A DNA stretch of 64,000 nt. It comes from Saprospiraceae bacterium (GTDB lineage: Bacteria; Bacteroidota; Bacteroidia; Chitinophagales; Saprospiraceae). The position numbers and the translations under genes are program-made. The notes beneath the pieces were generated by a model, which was given only the letters and a program-made list of their open reading frames with translations, had not been told where the DNA came from and did not search any database. Shown here piece by piece: positions 25,058 through 35,014 of the stretch; position 1 is the stretch's first letter; each line of letters opens with the position of its first letter. The DNA lies in assembly GCA_016714025.1 (NCBI GenBank), contig JADJOB010000002.1, positions 975,501 to 1,039,500 of the forward strand, written 5' to 3'.

Positions 25058-27976
25058 TTATTTCAGCGTTTGAGTTTCTGGCGGGATAAGCGCTTTATAA
25101 ATTTGGTCCTGTATTTTAGTACGGTATCTGTTTTTATGCAAAAGATTTTGTTTCGAATCAGGAAAGGTACGATTTGATAAAAATACATACACAATATTAT
25201 TTACCGGATCAGCCCAAGCGCAGGTTCCGGTAAAACCCTGATGTCCAAATGTTTTTTTAGAAGCCAGGTTTGATACATAGGCAATGGTGCTATCCCTTAA
25301 ATCGGGCATATCAAAAACAAGGGCTCGTTTGCCAAATTCTAAATCCCGTTTGATAAATTTGGTGACTGTTGAACTACTAAAAAATTCCTGATCAGCATAA
25401 GTTCCCAGATTTAGAAACAATTGCATTAATACAGCTACTTCACTTGCATTCGAAAACAATCCAGCATGGCCGCTAATGCCACCCATCATGGCAGCTCCCA
25501 TATCATGAACATATCCTTGTATTTTTTGGTGACGAAAATACGTATCAATTTCCGTAGGTGCTATTTGACTTTCTGAAAAATAATGATTTAATGGATTAAA
25601 GCAAGTATATCTTAAATTCAAAGGATTAGATATTGTTTTTTCGAAATAATTTTCGAACTGTAAACCTGTTGTTGCATGAACCAGATTAGGCATAAAATAA
25701 AAACCAATATCAGAATACCAGTATTTTTTTTCTGGAATGCTTTTAGATTGAATGATTTGCATTAACATGCTATCCCGGTAATCTGATTTTAAATAAATAT
25801 TTTTACAAATTGGAATATTAAATTGAATGGATGCAGCCGTATCATAGTATGTTGGATTTAAAATATTCAATGAATCCGGATATTTCAACGTGTTTTTATA
25901 AAACGGTATCCAGGATACAAATTTTGCCTGGTGTAATAAAACATCCTTTAAGCTTATGTTTTGTTTTTCGCTATTTCTAAATTCCGGAATGTATTTACTT
26001 ATTCTTGAAGAAGTTTCAATTTTATTTTGATCAACTAAGCTCATTAAAACAGGTGCACTGCCTATTATTTTTGTCAAGGAAGCTAGATCATATATGGTTT
26101 TATTGTCCACCCATTCAGTGGAATCATAATCAAAATAACCAAAGGATTTTCGATATACAATTTTTTCATCTTTTGCAATAACAATTTGGCAACCTGGAGC
26201 AGCATGGTTTTGAATTAAGTCACCCGCAATGGAGTCGATTTTATTTAATATAGAACTTGAAAGTCCCATAGATTCTGGTATTGCAAAACCCATTCGATGC
26301 AATGCTGGGCGATTGATTCCAAATCCTTCTTTTAAATAGGAATTTGTATTTACAGGGGAAACTCCAACAATTGGATCAGTTCCAAATATCATTTGAGCTG
26401 AGATATCCTGTGTTCGTTCATTGTCTTCATAGGCCAAAACGATACTGGCAGAAGCAGGAAGAAACATACTAACGTATGGACATCCAAACAAGACAACTAT
26501 GCATTTTTTATTTGCAATTATTTTATTTAATTGTTGAAGTAATTCAATATTGACGCCGTAATTTTTATTGGATTGATAATTCAGTTTATGTATTGAGACA
26601 ATAATCAGTTCTGAATTTTCAATAGCCTGAAGGTATTCAGGCTTGCAATCTGCAACGGAATTCATCGAATAGGTATTTATGGATGAATAATCCTGTAACC
26701 GACTTTGAAACACATTATTCAATTCGTCATTGATGCTTACACAGCTGATGTTAAAGGGTATTTTTCTAATGGGCACTAGTTTATTACTGTCTCTGGCAAG
26801 CGTGAGTGTTTTTCTGTATATTTTATCTTTGAGGACAATGGATCGCTCAATTGATTTATTATAAGAAATACTGTCAAACCCTTCTGAAATCCATGCGTTT
26901 AGTCCCAACGTATGTTTAACAATCAGAATGCGTTTTACTTTCTGATCGATTTCTTCCAGGTTCAAAATATTGGAGTCAATTCCCATTTTTATCGCTTGAA
27001 AAGCTGCAGGTATATTTTCACTCAGCAACAATAGATCATTTCCTGCATTAAGTGCTTTTACTGCGATCTCACCGGCATTAAAATTTTTAGTAACGCCTTT
27101 CATTTCTAAGGCATCAGTAATAAGTAATCCCTTATAGTGGAAACGTTTCTGGAGTATTCCATTTAAAATTTCTTTTGATAAACTGGCGGGGATGTTTTCA
27201 GAGCTATCAATAACTGGAACTTTTAAATGAGCAATCATCATGCCGGCGGGTCTTGCATTTAAAATTCCTTCAAAAGGATAAAGTTCTAAACTATCCAGTC
27301 TTTTTCTATTGAAATTTAAAACAGGTAAATCTTTATGTGAATCCAAATCAGTATCGCCATGACCTGGAAAATGTTTCACACATGCCAGTACACCATGATC
27401 CTGTAAACCTTGCATAAATGCAATAGACTTTAAGAGAACCTTTTGTCTGTTTGATCCAAACGAACGCTCATTGATTACCGGATTATTTAAATTATTATTT
27501 ATATCAAGGACCGGTGCATAGTTCATGTGGATTCCAAAAAGTTTCATTTGTATGGCCATTTCTTTTCCAAGATCATAGATCAAACGATTTTCTTTTAATG
27601 CACCTAAGCTCATTTGTTTTGGAAAAGAAAAAGCATCCGTGATGCGCATTCCAAGTCCCCATTCAGCATCCATACTCACCATGACAGGTATTTTTGAAAG
27701 CTTCTGGTACTTTTGAATTAATTCGTATAGGCTTCCTGACGTTCCTTTAAAGAAACAAATACCACCAATGTGATAATCTTGTATCAAGGCACTTACATCT
27801 TGAATTTGTTGTTCATTTTGAGTTGAAAAGGACCGAATCACAAACAGTTGACCTAATTTTTCATCCAAGCTCATCGTAGCCAACACACTATCTGCCCATC
27901 TCGATGCTGAATAATTTTGCGAATGGCTTGCAGTGCAAAAACTAAGAATGCAAAAGAGAATATTCTGCCAACTCAT
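25058..27976 (-). CDS. GH3 beta-N-acetylglucosaminidase fused to a serine beta-lactamase-like domain
   Basis: A 972-residue secreted protein (signal peptide to about residue 19). Residues 25-370 are a GH3/NagZ domain with the His/Asp dyad loop KHFPGHGDTDLDSH (201-214) and the nucleophile Asp288 in LLITDALEM. A C-terminal alpha/beta GH3-like domain follows (about 395-530). Residues about 570-965 are a class C beta-lactamase/DD-peptidase-like domain with the S-x-x-K motif S633-L-T-K636, then YSD and a HQGFTG motif. Both domains keep their catalytic residues. Together they suggest combined sugar- and peptide-side processing of peptidoglycan fragments, which is inference. It overlaps the upstream TPR gene by 4 bases (ATGA-type coupling). 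Confidence 0.9.
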   Translation of the reverse strand: MSWQNILFCILSFCTASHSQNYSASRWADSVLATMSLDEKLGQLFVIRSFSTQNEQQIQDVSALIQDYHIGGICFFKGTSGSLYELIQKYQKLSKIPVMVSMDAEWGLGMRITDAFSFPKQMSLGALKENRLIYDLGKEMAIQMKLFGIHMNYAPVLDINNNLNNPVINERSFGSNRQKVLLKSIAFMQGLQDHGVLACVKHFPGHGDTDLDSHKDLPVLNFNRKRLDSLELYPFEGILNARPAGMMIAHLKVPVIDSSENIPASLSKEILNGILQKRFHYKGLLITDALEMKGVTKNFNAGEIAVKALNAGNDLLLLSENIPAAFQAIKMGIDSNILNLEEIDQKVKRILIVKHTLGLNAWISEGFDSISYNKSIERSIVLKDKIYRKTLTLARDSNKLVPIRKIPFNISCVSINDELNNVFQSRLQDYSSINTYSMNSVADCKPEYLQAIENSELIIVSIHKLNYQSNKNYGVNIELLQQLNKIIANKKCIVVLFGCPYVSMFLPASASIVLAYEDNERTQDISAQMIFGTDPIVGVSPVNTNSYLKEGFGINRPALHRMGFAIPESMGLSSSILNKIDSIAGDLIQNHAAPGCQIVIAKDEKIVYRKSFGYFDYDSTEWVDNKTIYDLASLTKIIGSAPVLMSLVDQNKIETSSRISKYIPEFRNSEKQNISLKDVLLHQAKFVSWIPFYKNTLKYPDSLNILNPTYYDTAASIQFNIPICKNIYLKSDYRDSMLMQIIQSKSIPEKKYWYSDIGFYFMPNLVHATTGLQFENYFEKTISNPLNLRYTCFNPLNHYFSESQIAPTEIDTYFRHQKIQGYVHDMGAAMMGGISGHAGLFSNASEVAVLMQLFLNLGTYADQEFFSSSTVTKFIKRDLEFGKRALVFDMPDLRDSTIAYVSNLASKKTFGHQGFTGTCAWADPVNNIVYVFLSNRTFPDSKQNLLHKNRYRTKIQDQIYKALIPPETQTLK

Positions 27977-29913
27977 TTTTTGAATTGGCCATTTTTAATG
28001 TAAATGCTGGAATCTAACTGTACCGCCTTATTAAACATGGAATCAGATTTTATAAGTTGATCTACATTCCGGTAAGCAATGCCTAAGTTAAAATAAGCCT
28101 GCGCATTTTTTGGGTCTTTCTGTAGTACCTGGTTAAAATAATATAAGGCATTTTCTGTATTGCCTTCTGAGCCTTCTGCAATGCCCATTAACATTAAAGC
28201 TTCCAAATCATTCGGATTCATTCCAAGCGATTTTTTTATTAGGTCTTTTGCTTTCTTCACATCACCCGTTTGCATTCCAATCTGTCGACCCCGTTCGCGG
28301 AGTGAATATTGTAGATTTTTAAATGCATCTTCATCTTCCGGGGTATGTTGTAAGATGAAATTATATTCCTCTATGGCCTTTTCAAAATTTTTGCTGTAGT
28401 AATAACTATTGCCCAATTGAAGGTGTGCCTCCATATAAAGTGGATTTATTTCGATCGCTCTTTCTGCTTCTTTTTTAGCTTCAATTAAAGCGTTTTTTAC
28501 TTCTAGTGAGTCTTTAGAATCACGCACCCGTTCCAGGTAAACTCCTGCAAGTCCATTGTGTAGTTTGGCGCTCTGAGTTGAAATTTTAATGTCACTTTTA
28601 AACAAAGTGGCATTGTCATGCCAAACCGGATTGCGAATAATGGTTTTAATTGAATACAATATAAGTATAGGTGCTAATAAATAAAATGCTTTAGACAGAT
28701 TATTCCTGAAAAAATAAATCATTAGATAAGAAACATACATGCAAAATCCCAAGGAGGACATAAAAATAAAACGCTCTCCTAAATTGGTTCCTATTGGAAA
28801 AAAGATATTGCTGACTAAAATGAGTGGGATTATATAACTGACAATCGCCAAACTTGTAATCGGTGACTTGCGAAATTTTAATAAAGCTAAAATTATTAAA
28901 CCGCCGTATATAATATATGCTAATATAGATTGGATTGAATAAGGTCCAAGTACCGGAATTTGCTTTGGATAATAGTCGTGTGTCAATGGATGAGGGAATA
29001 TCAATAATCTGATATATTCAAATAAACTATAACTTATCAATCCAATTTTATCTGCTAAGATCATTGGCACGTTTTCTCCATTTTTATAGCTTAGATAAGG
29101 ATTGTTCATTAACTCTTTCGAGACACTTCCAAATGGATTGAAGCCCAGAATACTTCCTCTAATAAATAAAAAAACCAAAGTCACACTGAATAGGCATAGA
29201 CTAACTGCAAGCAAACTTTTCCAGTTTTTTGTATACAAGAGATAACATGCAATTGGGATTATTGCCAAATAAGCAATGGCATTTTCTTTTGAAAGCAAGG
29301 CAGTAAAGAAAGCGAGACCAGTCAGTAATAAAAATATATATTTTTTTCGATCAATAAATTCGAGCGCAGCCCACAATCCTAGTAATGAAAATAATAAACT
29401 GGCTGTTTCATCCATCCCTTTAATATTTGCAATACATTCAGTGTGTACCGGATGTGCAATAAAAAGTGCTGCTGAAAAGAATGCAAATGGCGTCGAGACG
29501 TCAGGGAGTATTTTTTGAAACAGTTTTTTTAAAACTTGATAAATTACAATACCCAAAAAGGCATAAACAAGAATAGAAAAGAAATGAAAAATCGCAGGAT
29601 CTTCACCAAAGATTTCATAGATGCATGCAAAAAAAACAAGCGTCATCGGTCTGTAGCGGCCTCCGGCAACCACTTTTTCTTTGCCACTTTTTTTAAAAAA
29701 ACCATGAAATGAATGTTTTGAAAACAAATCGGGGATTCCTGAAATTCCTTTTTTTACATGTTTGTTTTCTTTGATTACAATGCCATCATCTAAAGCAAAT
29801 TCATGTCCGAGGGTATTGGCATACAAAACGAAAGTTAAAATAAATAATGCAATCAAATGCCATTTTCCTTCATATAAAATACGATGTAGAATCGATGGAT
29901 TTGCCTGAGACAT
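27973..29913 (-). CDS. TMTC-like polytopic membrane protein with C-terminal TPR repeats
   Basis: The 646-residue protein starts with a GT-C-type membrane region of about ten or more helices (residues 15-440). The first loop has LGHEFALDDGIVIKEN (an acidic Asp-Asp motif), typical of O-mannosyltransferase/TMTC-like proteins. A TPR region follows (about 450-640; AERAIEINPLYMEAHLQLGN, DPKNAQAYFNLGIAY). GT-C enzymes use lipid-linked sugars on the periplasmic side, so a protein-glycosylation role is possible but unproven here. It follows yebC by 12 bases and overlaps the GH3 gene by 4 bases. Confidence 0.75.
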   Translation of the reverse strand: MSQANPSILHRILYEGKWHLIALFILTFVLYANTLGHEFALDDGIVIKENKHVKKGISGIPDLFSKHSFHGFFKKSGKEKVVAGGRYRPMTLVFFACIYEIFGEDPAIFHFFSILVYAFLGIVIYQVLKKLFQKILPDVSTPFAFFSAALFIAHPVHTECIANIKGMDETASLLFSLLGLWAALEFIDRKKYIFLLLTGLAFFTALLSKENAIAYLAIIPIACYLLYTKNWKSLLAVSLCLFSVTLVFLFIRGSILGFNPFGSVSKELMNNPYLSYKNGENVPMILADKIGLISYSLFEYIRLLIFPHPLTHDYYPKQIPVLGPYSIQSILAYIIYGGLIILALLKFRKSPITSLAIVSYIIPLILVSNIFFPIGTNLGERFIFMSSLGFCMYVSYLMIYFFRNNLSKAFYLLAPILILYSIKTIIRNPVWHDNATLFKSDIKISTQSAKLHNGLAGVYLERVRDSKDSLEVKNALIEAKKEAERAIEINPLYMEAHLQLGNSYYYSKNFEKAIEEYNFILQHTPEDEDAFKNLQYSLRERGRQIGMQTGDVKKAKDLIKKSLGMNPNDLEALMLMGIAEGSEGNTENALYYFNQVLQKDPKNAQAYFNLGIAYRNVDQLIKSDSMFNKAVQLDSSIYIKNGQFKK

Positions 29914-29925
29914 AAATAAAACTAT

Positions 29926-30636
29926 TTATTCTACTGTACTGTAAACATTCTGAACATCTTCATCTTCTTCTATTTTATCTAACAACTTATTTAAGTCCTC
30001 TTCCTGTTCAGGAGTAAGTTTTTTTGTAGCTGTTGGAATTCGGTCAAAACCAGAAGCAATTATTTCAATATTATGAGTTTCAAAATAATTCTGAAGGCTG
30101 CCAAAACTGTCGAATGGTCCATAAATTATAATTTCATCTCCATCTACAGACAATTCCTCACACCCTGCATCAATTAATTCGAGTTCCAATTCTTCAGGAT
30201 CGATCCCTTCGGCTTTTTTAATTCTAAAATTACACTTGTGTTCAAATAAATAATCAACAGAGCCCATGGTTCCTAGACTTCCACCGTATTTATTGAAATA
30301 AGAGCGGATATTGGCAACGGTACGGGTTGGATTATCTGTTGCGGTTTCAACCAGGACAGCAATACCATAGGGACCATAGCCTTCATAAGTCAACATTTCC
30401 AGGTCCTTTTCGTCTTTAGAAGTGGCTTTTTTAATTGCAGCTTCAACCCGATCTTTGGGCATATTAAAGGAACGCGCATTTTGCAAAGCAGCCCGTAATC
30501 TGGAGTTATTATCTGGATTAGGCCCATTTGCTTTTACGGCCATAAATACTTCCTTGCTGACTCTGGCAAATTGTTTACTCATTTTAGCATAGCGAGCAAA
30601 CATCTTATGTTTTCGAACTTCAAAAATACGACCCAT
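29926..30636 (-). CDS. yebC: YebC/PmpR-family protein
   Basis: The 236-residue protein has the complete three-domain YebC fold. The N-terminus is MGRIFEVRKHKMFARYAKMSK (family: GHSKW replaced by GRIFEVRKHKMFAR as in Bacteroidota), followed by NMPKDRVEAAIKKA and YEGYGPYGIAVLVETATDNPTRT. Members were described as transcriptional regulators and more recently as factors that relieve ribosome stalling; which applies here is open. It is the first gene of the four-gene reverse operon and has its own -7 box at 30656. Confidence 0.93.
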   Translation of the reverse strand: MGRIFEVRKHKMFARYAKMSKQFARVSKEVFMAVKANGPNPDNNSRLRAALQNARSFNMPKDRVEAAIKKATSKDEKDLEMLTYEGYGPYGIAVLVETATDNPTRTVANIRSYFNKYGGSLGTMGSVDYLFEHKCNFRIKKAEGIDPEELELELIDAGCEELSVDGDEIIIYGPFDSFGSLQNYFETHNIEIIASGFDRIPTATKKLTPEQEEDLNKLLDKIEEDEDVQNVYSTVE

Positions 30637-30655
30637 ATCTGTTTAAATTAATTTG

Positions 30656-30663
30656 CAAAGATA
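30656..30663 (-). promoter_or_regulatory. -7 promoter box of the yebC operon
   Basis: The minus strand reads TATCTTTGCA 19 bases before the yebC ATG. No convincing -33 TTTG at 19-21 bases. Confidence 0.5.
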
Positions 30664-30779
30664 GGATTCGAACTCCAATTTAATAGTCATTAGCAGACTA
30701 ATTTGTTATTAATAAGGGAGTTCGGCCATTCTAAAGTCAAACTATAAACAAATAGTTAAATGAAATTATCTGCAATGTA

Positions 30780-32537
30780 TCAATTGTTAAAACAGCGGGC
30801 AACGGGGTATATTTTAAAATTTGGCTCACTATAAGCTGATTTACTGTACAAAAAGGAAAGCATGGCTCCAGCGTTTTTTGCAAACTCTGGATCAGTAGAT
30901 TTCTTTGTTTCAAATTCCATTCTAAGTTTAGGATCTGATGTTAATAAGTGGTGCGCTGTATCTTCAAATAAATAGTCTGAAAAATATTCCTTACGTTGTA
31001 AGATGCCATCAAAAAAGTTCCATGCAAAAAAAGAATCTGGTGCTTCAGGTTCAAGGGTTTCTACCAAATAGCGAACAGCTATTTGATCTGTCGGAATGAT
31101 GTAATCTCCTTTGTAATATATTTTTTTCAAATGAAGGGTATCCAATTGGATCCCACTGTGCAGAAAATGATTTTCATAAGGAGTCCCCGGAGATTTATAT
31201 GCCGTAATTCTATAATAAACACCTGTTATCAGAGTATCTTTTGTTAAACGTCGCATTTTTACACCATTCCATTTTAAACGGTCTAAAACTAAAGTGTATG
31301 CTGCAGGTATTACATAGAAGTCAGGTTTTTGAACCTCACGGGTCGCCTTGCAATAATTATAATAGGGAATTTTTTTAATATAGGGTTTTTCTTTGTTGTA
31401 TCTGATTCGATTGAATCCCGTTACCTGACTAATTATTTTTTCTTGAGTATATCCCTTGAAGAGCAAACTATCAAAACGATCGGTTTGGATTTCCCAATCA
31501 ATCGGAAACGTTTTCATTTTATTATAGCCAGCATTTGCTAAAGCCCGTGTTTGATGAAGTTCATTTTTTAATGTCCCTGCAATTCTTGCCAAACTCTGCA
31601 TCAGGATTTGATGTGATTTAACCCGGACCGCGTGCGATTTTAACATATGTGATTCGCTTACAAATGAAAGCGTATTAAACAAATTTACATATCCGCTTGA
31701 AAACCGAGGACTGTCTAAAAAGTCATAGATTCCATCTGCCGGATCATCATCGGCAAGAACATATGGGGATGTTTCTAAGCCATTTTCCAACATTTGTTGG
31801 AGAAATGCAGGTAAAAATTTCTCATGCATAAACTTTCCAAGATCCATCTGCATTTTTTGTCTTTGACTGCTTATTAAAGTCATTGCATAAGGATAATCAG
31901 CTCCATCGGTCGTATGGCTGTCTAAAAAAATATCGGGTTTCCAATAGTGAAATATTTTTGTAAAAGTCTCCGCATTTTTTGAATCACATTTTATAAAATC
32001 ACGATTCAAGTCCAGATTTTGTCTGTTACCTCTAAATCCATATGCTTCTGGTCCATTTTGATTGGCACGGGTTGTACTGTTTCTCATGAGACTGCCTCCA
32101 ACATTATAAATTGGAATGATTACAAGTACAATTTTTTTCAGAAGTTCAGCATAACTGGTATCTGTTATAAGTTCTCTGGCAAAAAGCATGGCCGCATCAA
32201 TGCCATCAGGCTCTCCCGGGTGAATGCCGTTGTTATAAAGTAAGATGACTTTTCCTGATTTTCGGGCACGAATTGGTGTAAAATCTCTATTGCCACTTAT
32301 AAGAATCGTGTGAATCGGGAAAGATACGTCTGACGAACCTGATTCAACTACTTTTATTAAGCTGCTGGACTTGGCAAGTTGTTTATAAAAGGCAATGCAT
32401 TCTGAATAAGTACAAGTTTGTTGATTGTTTTTTTCAAATGGCGTAAGTATCGATTGTCCTAAAAGCGTATGTTCATTTAAATGAAAAATGAATAAAAACG
32501 CTAAGAAGCGAGCGAATGTAAAAGTAAAGGTTTTCAA
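30780..32537 (-). CDS. Secreted M14-family zinc carboxypeptidase
   Basis: A 585-residue protein with signal peptide (cleavage near LLGQ, residue 27). The M14 metal-binding motif H-P-G-E-x-D occurs in NGIHPGEPDGIDAAM (about residue 105-119) and the third ligand in LDSHTTDGADYP (about 205-216). NLDLNRDFIK before it is the substrate-binding Asn-Arg region. Such enzymes remove C-terminal residues from peptides or act on peptidoglycan peptides; the specificity is not known. It stands alone with a -7 box 78 bases upstream. Confidence 0.87.
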   Translation of the reverse strand: MKTFTFTFARFLAFLFIFHLNEHTLLGQSILTPFEKNNQQTCTYSECIAFYKQLAKSSSLIKVVESGSSDVSFPIHTILISGNRDFTPIRARKSGKVILLYNNGIHPGEPDGIDAAMLFARELITDTSYAELLKKIVLVIIPIYNVGGSLMRNSTTRANQNGPEAYGFRGNRQNLDLNRDFIKCDSKNAETFTKIFHYWKPDIFLDSHTTDGADYPYAMTLISSQRQKMQMDLGKFMHEKFLPAFLQQMLENGLETSPYVLADDDPADGIYDFLDSPRFSSGYVNLFNTLSFVSESHMLKSHAVRVKSHQILMQSLARIAGTLKNELHQTRALANAGYNKMKTFPIDWEIQTDRFDSLLFKGYTQEKIISQVTGFNRIRYNKEKPYIKKIPYYNYCKATREVQKPDFYVIPAAYTLVLDRLKWNGVKMRRLTKDTLITGVYYRITAYKSPGTPYENHFLHSGIQLDTLHLKKIYYKGDYIIPTDQIAVRYLVETLEPEAPDSFFAWNFFDGILQRKEYFSDYLFEDTAHHLLTSDPKLRMEFETKKSTDPEFAKNAGAMLSFLYSKSAYSEPNFKIYPVARCFNN

Positions 32538-32615
32538 TTTTATTAAATATGAAAAATTGCTGGTGATGAAATCTGGTAAATAAAAATTGTAGTATATTTA
32601 TTTTAAATAACCCTG

Positions 32616-32623
32616 CAAAGGTA
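32616..32623 (-). promoter_or_regulatory. -7 promoter box upstream of the M14 peptidase gene
   Basis: The minus strand reads TACCTTTGCA, a full match to TAnnTTTG with the usual following CA, 78 bases before the ATG. Confidence 0.5.
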
Positions 32624-32753
32624 TTTATTATTAAAACCATTTCATAGTGAGGCTCTTTAATCTAGAAATCAATTCGGTATGAGAATTCTCACAAATTGAA
32701 AATCCAGCTTGTCAGGCAAATATGAATGTACTACCTTTAGCAAAAATTTGAAT

Positions 32754-33290
32754 ATGGCGGTACGAAAGCCTTTTAATATACAAAAATGGGTTGAAGAACA
32801 TCGGTCGGAGTTGAAACCCCCTGTAGGAAACCGAAATTTATATCAGGATGCTGAGGATTTTATAGTTATGGTGGTCGCAGGTCCTAATGCACGTAAAGAT
32901 TATCATTACAATGAAACTGAAGAATGGTATTTTCAACTGGAAGGGGATATCAATGTTCGGATCCAAGAGGACGGGAAAGCGGTTGACATACCCATCAAGG
33001 AAGGAGAAATCTTTTTGTTACCTGCTAAAACACCCCATTCTCCGATGCGACCTCCTGGTACAATCGGTTTGGTGATTGAGGCCAAACGCAAACAAGGAGA
33101 GCAAGACGGGCTTATGTGGTTTTGTGATAATTGCAATACCAAATTGCACGATACCTATTTCCCTTTAACAAATATTGAAAAAGACTTTATACCAAGGTTT
33201 AAAGATTATTATAATTCTGAAAAAATGAGAACATGTCCAAATTGTGGACAGATCATGGAAGCAGATCCACGTTTTGTTGATCCATCATAA
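32754..33290 (+). CDS. 3-hydroxyanthranilate 3,4-dioxygenase
   Basis: I use the ATG at 32754 (MAVRKPFNIQKW, 178 residues), the normal start for the family; an in-frame TTG at 32709 would only add 15 unrelated residues. The cupin has Fe(II) ligands His51, Glu57 and His95, and the bacterial type's second metal site with CxxC pairs at 124/127 and 161/164. It opens the ring of 3-hydroxyanthranilate in the kynurenine route of tryptophan breakdown or NAD synthesis. The other kynurenine genes are not adjacent. The next gene begins 8 bases downstream. Confidence 0.95.
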   Translation: MAVRKPFNIQKWVEEHRSELKPPVGNRNLYQDAEDFIVMVVAGPNARKDYHYNETEEWYFQLEGDINVRIQEDGKAVDIPIKEGEIFLLPAKTPHSPMRPPGTIGLVIEAKRKQGEQDGLMWFCDNCNTKLHDTYFPLTNIEKDFIPRFKDYYNSEKMRTCPNCGQIMEADPRFVDPS

Positions 33291-33298
33291 TCTAATTT

Positions 33299-34066
33299 TT
33301 GAGTGCTGTTTATTTTGCTTCTGATTTTCACTTGGGAACTCCGGCTAAACTGGATTCAGTAAGTCGTGAAAAACTTTTAGTGAACTGGCTGGATTCCTGT
33401 AAATCAGATATGACGGCATTGTATCTGGTTGGGGATGTATTTGATTTCTGGTTTGATTATAAAAAAGTGATTCCCCGAGGGTTTATTAGAATTTTAGGCA
33501 AGCTGGCAGAACTGAAAGATAGTGGAATTTCAATTTATTATTTTACGGGTAATCACGATTTGTGGATGTTTGATTATTTACAGAAAGAATTAGCTATTCC
33601 AATCTATCATGAACCCATTGAAACTGAGATTCAAGGTAAAAAATTGTTGATTGGTCATGGAGATGGATTGGGACCGGGAGACCATGGTTATAAAATGATA
33701 AAAAAAGTCTTTTCTAACAAAGCAGCTCAATATTTATTTCGATGGATTCATCCGGATGTAGGAATTGCAATGGCTAATTTTTTTAGTTCGAAAAGTCGTG
33801 AATCACAGGATGCCATTCAGGAATTTTTAGGTGCAGATAAAGAATGGTTGATTCAGTATGCTGAAACGCAATTGCTTACGAAGTATTATGACTATTTTAT
33901 ATTTGGTCATCGGCATTTGCCAATTGATTTTAAATTAAAAAATGGTAAAAGTCATTATATAAATCTGGGGGATTGGCTCAATTTTCAATCCTATGCAGTT
34001 ATGAAAGAAGGGGATTTAAAATTACAATTTTATATGAATCCACATGCTTCGATTGCTACTCATTAA
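33299..34066 (+). CDS. LpxH-like UDP-2,3-diacylglucosamine diphosphatase
   Basis: A 255-residue calcineurin-type metallophosphoesterase starting at TTG (SAVYFASDFHLG). All metal motifs are present: SDFHLG (D9, H11), GDVFDFWFD, GNHDLW, GHGDG and GHRHLP. The GDxxDxWFD pattern is that of LpxH/LpxH2, which splits UDP-2,3-diacylglucosamine to lipid X in lipid A synthesis. The start is 8 bases after the dioxygenase and the end overlaps the next gene by 23 bases. Confidence 0.85.
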   Translation: MSAVYFASDFHLGTPAKLDSVSREKLLVNWLDSCKSDMTALYLVGDVFDFWFDYKKVIPRGFIRILGKLAELKDSGISIYYFTGNHDLWMFDYLQKELAIPIYHEPIETEIQGKKLLIGHGDGLGPGDHGYKMIKKVFSNKAAQYLFRWIHPDVGIAMANFFSSKSRESQDAIQEFLGADKEWLIQYAETQLLTKYYDYFIFGHRHLPIDFKLKNGKSHYINLGDWLNFQSYAVMKEGDLKLQFYMNPHASIATH

Positions 34067-34823
34067 TTTGTTTGTTTTTCTGATTCAATTTCATGGAATG
34101 GGTCAGAAACTCGTCATGGAGCAAAAGGTTGATGCAAATACAGTATACCTGGATCATTTAAATCAAATCTATTTATTAGATAAAAAGGAGCACTCAATTT
34201 CTAAATATGATATCTCTTGGAAGCTATTAAACAAAACCAGCTTTAAACAGGGTTGGGATCAGGCACTGCTAGATGTGTCCGATCCTTTTAAAATTCTGAT
34301 GTTTTATCCGGGAGATTATAAAATCCGAATGCTGGATGCCCATTTAAATGAAATTGGTTCATATGAAGAACCAGATCTCAATGAACAAGCTGCTGTATGT
34401 TATTATTCAACAGATCAAATTGCAATTTATACAAATAAAATTCTGAAACTTAAAAATTACCTGGATGGCTCAGAAGTTCAATCCGTACTTTTAATACAAT
34501 CAGCAAACAATGACCATGCCGGACTTCCAAAATTAATCCAGAGTAATGGGTTTATCTATTTATTTCAACCCGGCATTGGAGTCACCCGATTTAACCAACA
34601 ACTATTTGAAGACAAAGCCTGGAAATATAGTACGTTGTATGCGGTATCAGTAGTTGGAAATTACCTATATGGTATCGAAGGAATGAATCTACTTCAAATA
34701 GAACCTGTAAGCTTGAAGGAAAGCTTGATTTATTCTTTTACGCAACATGCTATTTCCTTTGCTGTTAATTCCAAATATGCAGTGATTTTAGATGGTATTC
34801 ATTTAAAAGTTTTTGAGTTGTAA
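34044..34823 (+). CDS. Exported protein of unknown function, propeller-like
   Basis: The 259-residue protein has a signal peptide (LLLINLFVFLIQFHGMGQ; cleavage near residue 21). The rest is strands and turns with repeated aromatic-Asp patterns such as VYLDHLNQIYLLDKK and FIYLFQPGIGVTRF, suggestive of a small beta-propeller. I see no catalytic motif. It overlaps the LpxH-like gene by 23 bases, a coupling that suggests an envelope role. Confidence 0.65.
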   Translation: MLRLLLINLFVFLIQFHGMGQKLVMEQKVDANTVYLDHLNQIYLLDKKEHSISKYDISWKLLNKTSFKQGWDQALLDVSDPFKILMFYPGDYKIRMLDAHLNEIGSYEEPDLNEQAAVCYYSTDQIAIYTNKILKLKNYLDGSEVQSVLLIQSANNDHAGLPKLIQSNGFIYLFQPGIGVTRFNQQLFEDKAWKYSTLYAVSVVGNYLYGIEGMNLLQIEPVSLKESLIYSFTQHAISFAVNSKYAVILDGIHLKVFEL

Positions 34824-35014
34824 TTATATTTATTCCGATATAATTAAATTCAAGATTTTTTAATAAGATAGGTGTAATTCACAATTAAAAGCATGAATTC
34901 CTTATCGCGCATCCATTGGTTATTGACTTTTTGGATGTTTTTAAAACCCTTATCCGGTCAACATTTCCATCCAGCTAACGTTCTATATGTATATTTAAAC
35001 CTAAATTCGATTCT

